A stretch of 15,579 nt of DNA from JACOVP01 sp964390715. Its GTDB lineage: Archaea; Nanobdellota; Nanobdellia; SCGC-AAA011-G17; UBA489. The translations under genes were made by a program, and so were the position numbers. Below, piece after piece: positions 13,914 to 15,579 of this stretch (the first letter of the stretch is position 1; each line of letters starts with the position of its first letter). A model generated the notes under the pieces. It saw only the letters and a list, made by a program, of their open reading frames with translations, was not told the origin of the DNA and searched no databases. The stretch is taken from the NCBI GenBank assembly GCA_964390715.1, contig CAYMIM010000035.1, forward strand, positions 1-15,579, given 5' to 3'.

Positions 13914-13923
13914 TTATATAAAT
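13914..13923 (-). promoter_or_regulatory. Predicted TATA box of the AbrB-PhoU gene
   Basis: ATTTATATAA on the minus strand is a near-ideal TATA box centred about 23 bp before ATG 13895, so a leaderless mRNA is likely. The 162-bp divergent region also serves the 14058 gene. Confidence 0.6.
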
Positions 13924-14019
13924 ATTCGACGTCTATACAGCATATATTCTTCTTATTCTAATATTCTAACACATTATTATAATATAAGGACAAAGTATAA
14001 GCGTTTTTCCGCTTTTCTC

Positions 14020-14038
14020 GTAATTATTCCAGAATTAC
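14020..14038. promoter_or_regulatory. Inverted repeat directly before the Shine-Dalgarno of the Lrp-like gene
   Basis: GTAATT and AATTAC are perfect inverted copies 7 nt apart, ending 2 nt before the Shine-Dalgarno sequence. The repeat could be an operator for the gene's own regulator or an RNA hairpin next to the ribosome site. A second, weaker stem, AAGCG/CGCTT, lies at 13999-14014. Confidence 0.45.
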
Positions 14039-14040
14039 CA

Positions 14041-14048
14041 AAGGAGGT
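14041..14048 (+). promoter_or_regulatory. Very strong ribosome binding site of the Lrp-like gene
   Basis: AAGGAGGT is a full anti-Shine-Dalgarno match, 9 nt before ATG 14058. It is the strongest in the window, where many other genes look leaderless. It fixes the start against other frames through this region. Confidence 0.75.
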
Positions 14049-14057
14049 TCGAGATTT

Positions 14058-14555
14058 ATGGAAACTATTCAGCATAAAGCATTATTGGTGTTAGCCCACC
14101 TACGGGAGAACGCGAGGATGAAATTGACGACACTGTCGAGGAAAACAGGAATTCCTGTATCGACGATTTTTGACCAGATGAAAGAGCCACTCTGCTTGAT
14201 GACCAAGTATACAACGTTGATTGATTTTGGCAAACTCGGCTTTTCAACGAGAGCGCAGATCATCGTCAAATTGGCGAAAGAGCAACGAGAGCAATTTAAG
14301 GAGTTCATCATGGAGCACAAGTCTATCAACTCCGCCTATAGGATCAACAATGGCTATGACTATCTTCTGGAGGGAATATTTCGAAACCTCAAAGAACTAG
14401 AGGAATTCCTAGAAAATATGGAAGAGCAGTACCCCTTAAAGACGAAGCAAGTCTACTACATCATCGATGACCTGAAACGAGAAGAGTTTATGAGTGATCC
14501 GAGCTACTTGGAGATGGTAACGCAACCGCCAAAGCCCTTAGATAGCTTTAAATAG
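14058..14555 (+). CDS. Lrp/AsnC-like winged-helix regulator
   Basis: The protein has 165 residues. Residues 1-48 form a helix-turn-helix (LRENARMKLTTLSRKTGIPV then STIFDQMK). Residues 55-140 form an alpha/beta domain (FSTRAQIIVKLAKEQREQF, then INNGYDYLLEGIFRNLKELE) in the beta-alpha-beta-beta-alpha-beta order of the RAM ligand-binding domain of Lrp proteins. The C-terminus is a short Pro-rich tail. Lrp-type proteins form dimers and octamers and control amino acid or other small-molecule genes, often including themselves. The inverted repeat at 14020-14038 could be its site. It diverges from the AbrB-PhoU gene across 162 bp. The 34-codon acidic ORF follows 69 nt after its stop. Confidence 0.78.
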   Translation: METIQHKALLVLAHLRENARMKLTTLSRKTGIPVSTIFDQMKEPLCLMTKYTTLIDFGKLGFSTRAQIIVKLAKEQREQFKEFIMEHKSINSAYRINNGYDYLLEGIFRNLKELEEFLENMEEQYPLKTKQVYYIIDDLKREEFMSDPSYLEMVTQPPKPLDSFK

Positions 14556-14624
14556 GGGTTTGACTAGTCCATGCCATCTTTCCGCAAGGAGAGAGATTCC
14601 AAAAAAAGCAAGGAGTGAAAACTC

Positions 14625-14729
14625 ATGCAAGAAGAACTTTGGATGCCTTTATTCGCTATGGGCGAAGACGATGATGATGAACAGAAGGATGATGATACTG
14701 ATGATGAAGGTGACGATGGAGACTGGTAA
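14625..14729 (+). CDS. Very acidic 34-residue small protein
   Basis: The ATG at 14625 is preceded by AAGGAGTGA (Shine-Dalgarno core 14611-14615, spacing 9), and the frame ends at TAA 14727-14729. The product begins MQEELWMPLFAMGE and continues with runs of Asp and Glu, about half of all residues, ending in Trp. No fold or family can be named. A 15-codon frame from ATG 14571 ends exactly in this Shine-Dalgarno (TGA 14616-14618) and could be a leader peptide coupled to it. The ORF sits between the Lrp-like gene and a T-rich tract, in the same direction, and may belong to that operon. The short length and the low-complexity acidic run (GAT/GAC codons) make a chance frame possible. Confidence 0.45.
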   Translation: MQEELWMPLFAMGEDDDDEQKDDDTDDEGDDGDW

Positions 14730-14750
14730 CTAACCAGCGCCTTTATTCAT

Positions 14751-14764
14751 CTTTTCTTTTTTTT
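14751..14764 (+). terminator. T-rich termination tract behind the Lrp-like/acidic ORF unit
   Basis: Runs of four and eight T broken by one C follow the acidic ORF by 21 nt, and more T-rich sequence continues to about 14772. No hairpin precedes it. Confidence 0.4.
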
Positions 14765-14812
14765 AGTTTTTAGGTTGAGAGATTTTCTTTTATTTTTTGG
14801 TCATACTCTCTT

Positions 14813-15427
14813 TTATTTGCACTCACACCAGATTACATAGCGTTTTTTGTCACCAGCAAGACTATTGATATATTTGGTAAACCACCGCGTTTCTTTTGTA
14901 CAATTAATCACTGCCAGTGTATTTGGTCTTGGAGGAATGATCAGGGGGTCTTCTTTAGGTCTAACAACCACTTCATAACCACCATATTCTTGCCGCCACT
15001 CCGCTCCCGGTTCATAAATAAGCAAAAAGCCTTCATAAGTTTCTGCAGCGTCATGTAAAACTGTATAATCTCCTGATCCATAAGAGCGCAGCTGTACTTG
15101 CCGTTGTTCATATGTTTTTTCGAAGATTGTTTGAATATAGTCTCTCAATGCATCACTTTTGAGAAAGTTAAGAAAAGGTTCTACTGCTTTAGAGGATTGG
15201 GATTCCTTGTATCTATAGATGTCTGGACGATATTTTTCTTTATAGTGCTCTTTTTTGAGTTGTGCTGTAAGTGTTTTTGCTTTTTCTGGTCTTAGGAAAT
15301 CTGTCCATTGCATAAATTGTAACTCTTTCTTATTTTTTTGATAGAATTGACGGAAATCTTGGACTAACGGCTCTTTTAAGTAGATAGGATTCAACCATTT
15401 TTCCAACAGTGTTTTATTGTTTGCCAT
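14813..15427 (-). CDS. Ofd1/Tpa1-type C-terminal (non-catalytic) DSBH domain, encoded as a separate ORF
   Basis: The protein has 204 residues from ATG 15427 (a TTG 15 nt upstream is possible). It begins MANNKTLLEKWLNPIYLKEP and continues with QFMQWTDFLRPEKA, the pattern that opens the C-terminal degradation domain of Ofd1/Tpa1/OGFOD1 (a 'W-NP-YL ... FL' start). Then FLNFLKSDALRDYI, GSGDYTVLHDA, WRQEYGGYEVV, NTLAVI and FTKYINSLAG follow the second double-stranded beta-helix of that family. The Fe(II) ligands of an active oxygenase (HxD and a distal His) are not kept: HDA stands at the first site and Trp at the distal His. A non-catalytic role is expected. It overlaps by 14 nt the 3' end of the catalytic-domain frame upstream, in the +1 frame. 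In eukaryotes the two domains are one chain. Confidence 0.72.
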   Translation of the reverse strand: MANNKTLLEKWLNPIYLKEPLVQDFRQFYQKNKKELQFMQWTDFLRPEKAKTLTAQLKKEHYKEKYRPDIYRYKESQSSKAVEPFLNFLKSDALRDYIQTIFEKTYEQRQVQLRSYGSGDYTVLHDAAETYEGFLLIYEPGAEWRQEYGGYEVVVRPKEDPLIIPPRPNTLAVINCTKETRWFTKYINSLAGDKKRYVIWCECK

Positions 15428-15579
15428 GGAACCAGCCCGCAACGCTTAATCTTGGATTATTAGTGTTGACTTCGGACACTTGATGAAAGGAATCTGGAGA
15501 CACGTTGAAGATTATAAATGAATTCCATTTAGGTACATACGACTTGACTACCTCTTTAGGTATGTGATTTTCTGTGGAG
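15414..15579 (-). CDS. C-terminal end of a 2-oxoglutarate/Fe(II) prolyl-hydroxylase-type catalytic domain
   Basis: The frame enters from beyond the right edge and gives 54 residues before TAA 15414-15416. The run FNVSPDSFHQVSEV, then PRLSVAGWFHG, is the last part of a P4H/Tpa1-type catalytic DSBH: the distal iron-binding His of SFHQV, the Glu-Val pair and the 2-oxoglutarate-binding Arg before 'SVAGWFHG'. The HxD iron motif would lie outside the window. Such enzymes hydroxylate prolines. The Tpa1/Ofd1/OGFOD1 group acts on a proline of ribosomal protein uS12. It is continued by the C-terminal domain frame at 15427-14813. Confidence 0.75.
   Translation of the reverse strand, partial: STENHIPKEVVKSYVPKWNSFIIFNVSPDSFHQVSEVNTNNPRLSVAGWFHGKQ

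Noticed and set aside
13771..14094. Plus-strand frame of 107 codons crossing the divergent promoter
   Set aside because: It is antisense to the AbrB domain, crosses both promoters and overlaps the start of the Lrp-like gene, which has the full Shine-Dalgarno.
1..15579. tRNA, rRNA, insertion sequence or integrase gene
   Set aside because: No cloverleaf-like segment, no rRNA-like stretch and no transposase or recombinase motif was recognised in any long frame. The possible mobile element at 6319-8012 lacks its own integrase.

Overview
The window looks like a piece of an archaeal chromosome, most probably a small-genome AT-rich lineage of the DPANN kind; the lineage is inference from gene content. 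The archaeal signs are TATA boxes centred about 26 bp upstream of start codons, many near-leaderless genes, Lrp-type winged-helix regulators, an AbrB-PhoU fusion, a lipobox surface protein, a surface protein with a C-terminal membrane anchor and a COG2521-type archaeal methyltransferase. No tRNA, rRNA, CRISPR array or transposase was found.

Layout from the left. The 5' part of a minus-strand methyltransferase (1-371) diverges from a small lipoprotein (480-1001). A minus-strand HEPN/MNT pair (1105-2239) follows, with a perfect palindrome over its predicted transcription start and a hairpin plus T-run behind it. Next is a minus-strand membrane operon (2316-3844): a His-rich exported domain protein and a CcdA-like protein with two membrane cysteines. 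A tandem Lrp-like regulator (3934-4866) diverges from an overlapping pair of unrecognised genes (4991-6279).

The middle holds a minus-strand Fic AMP-transferase with two predicted winged helices (6386-7630). Upstream of it is a gene-free stretch carrying two copies of a 48-nt operator-like module. Upstream of that is a large nucleotidyltransferase protein (7956-9731). The last 18 codons and stop of that protein occur a second time at 6319-6375, just beyond the Fic gene, with an identical protein sequence but many synonymous changes. The Fic segment is thus flanked by two 3' ends of the same gene, as expected for an integrative element or a decayed paralogue.

The right part holds a 60-residue Cys-rich protein (9770-9952), then a plus-strand operon (10040-12975) of a TSP3-type surface protein and a membrane-attached APH-like kinase. 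This converges on an AbrB-PhoU regulator (12930-13895), which diverges from a short Lrp-like regulator (14058-14555) with an unusually strong ribosome binding site. A 34-residue Asp/Glu-rich ORF follows. The right edge holds the end of a 2-oxoglutarate/Fe(II) oxygenase and, overlapping by 14 nt in another frame, its Ofd1/Tpa1-type C-terminal domain as a separate ORF. In eukaryotes both domains lie in one polypeptide (Tpa1, Ofd1, OGFOD1), which acts on ribosomal protein uS12.

The most notable points are the split Ofd1/Tpa1 gene, the duplicated 3' end beside the Fic gene, and the operator-like repeats of the HEPN/MNT and Fic genes.
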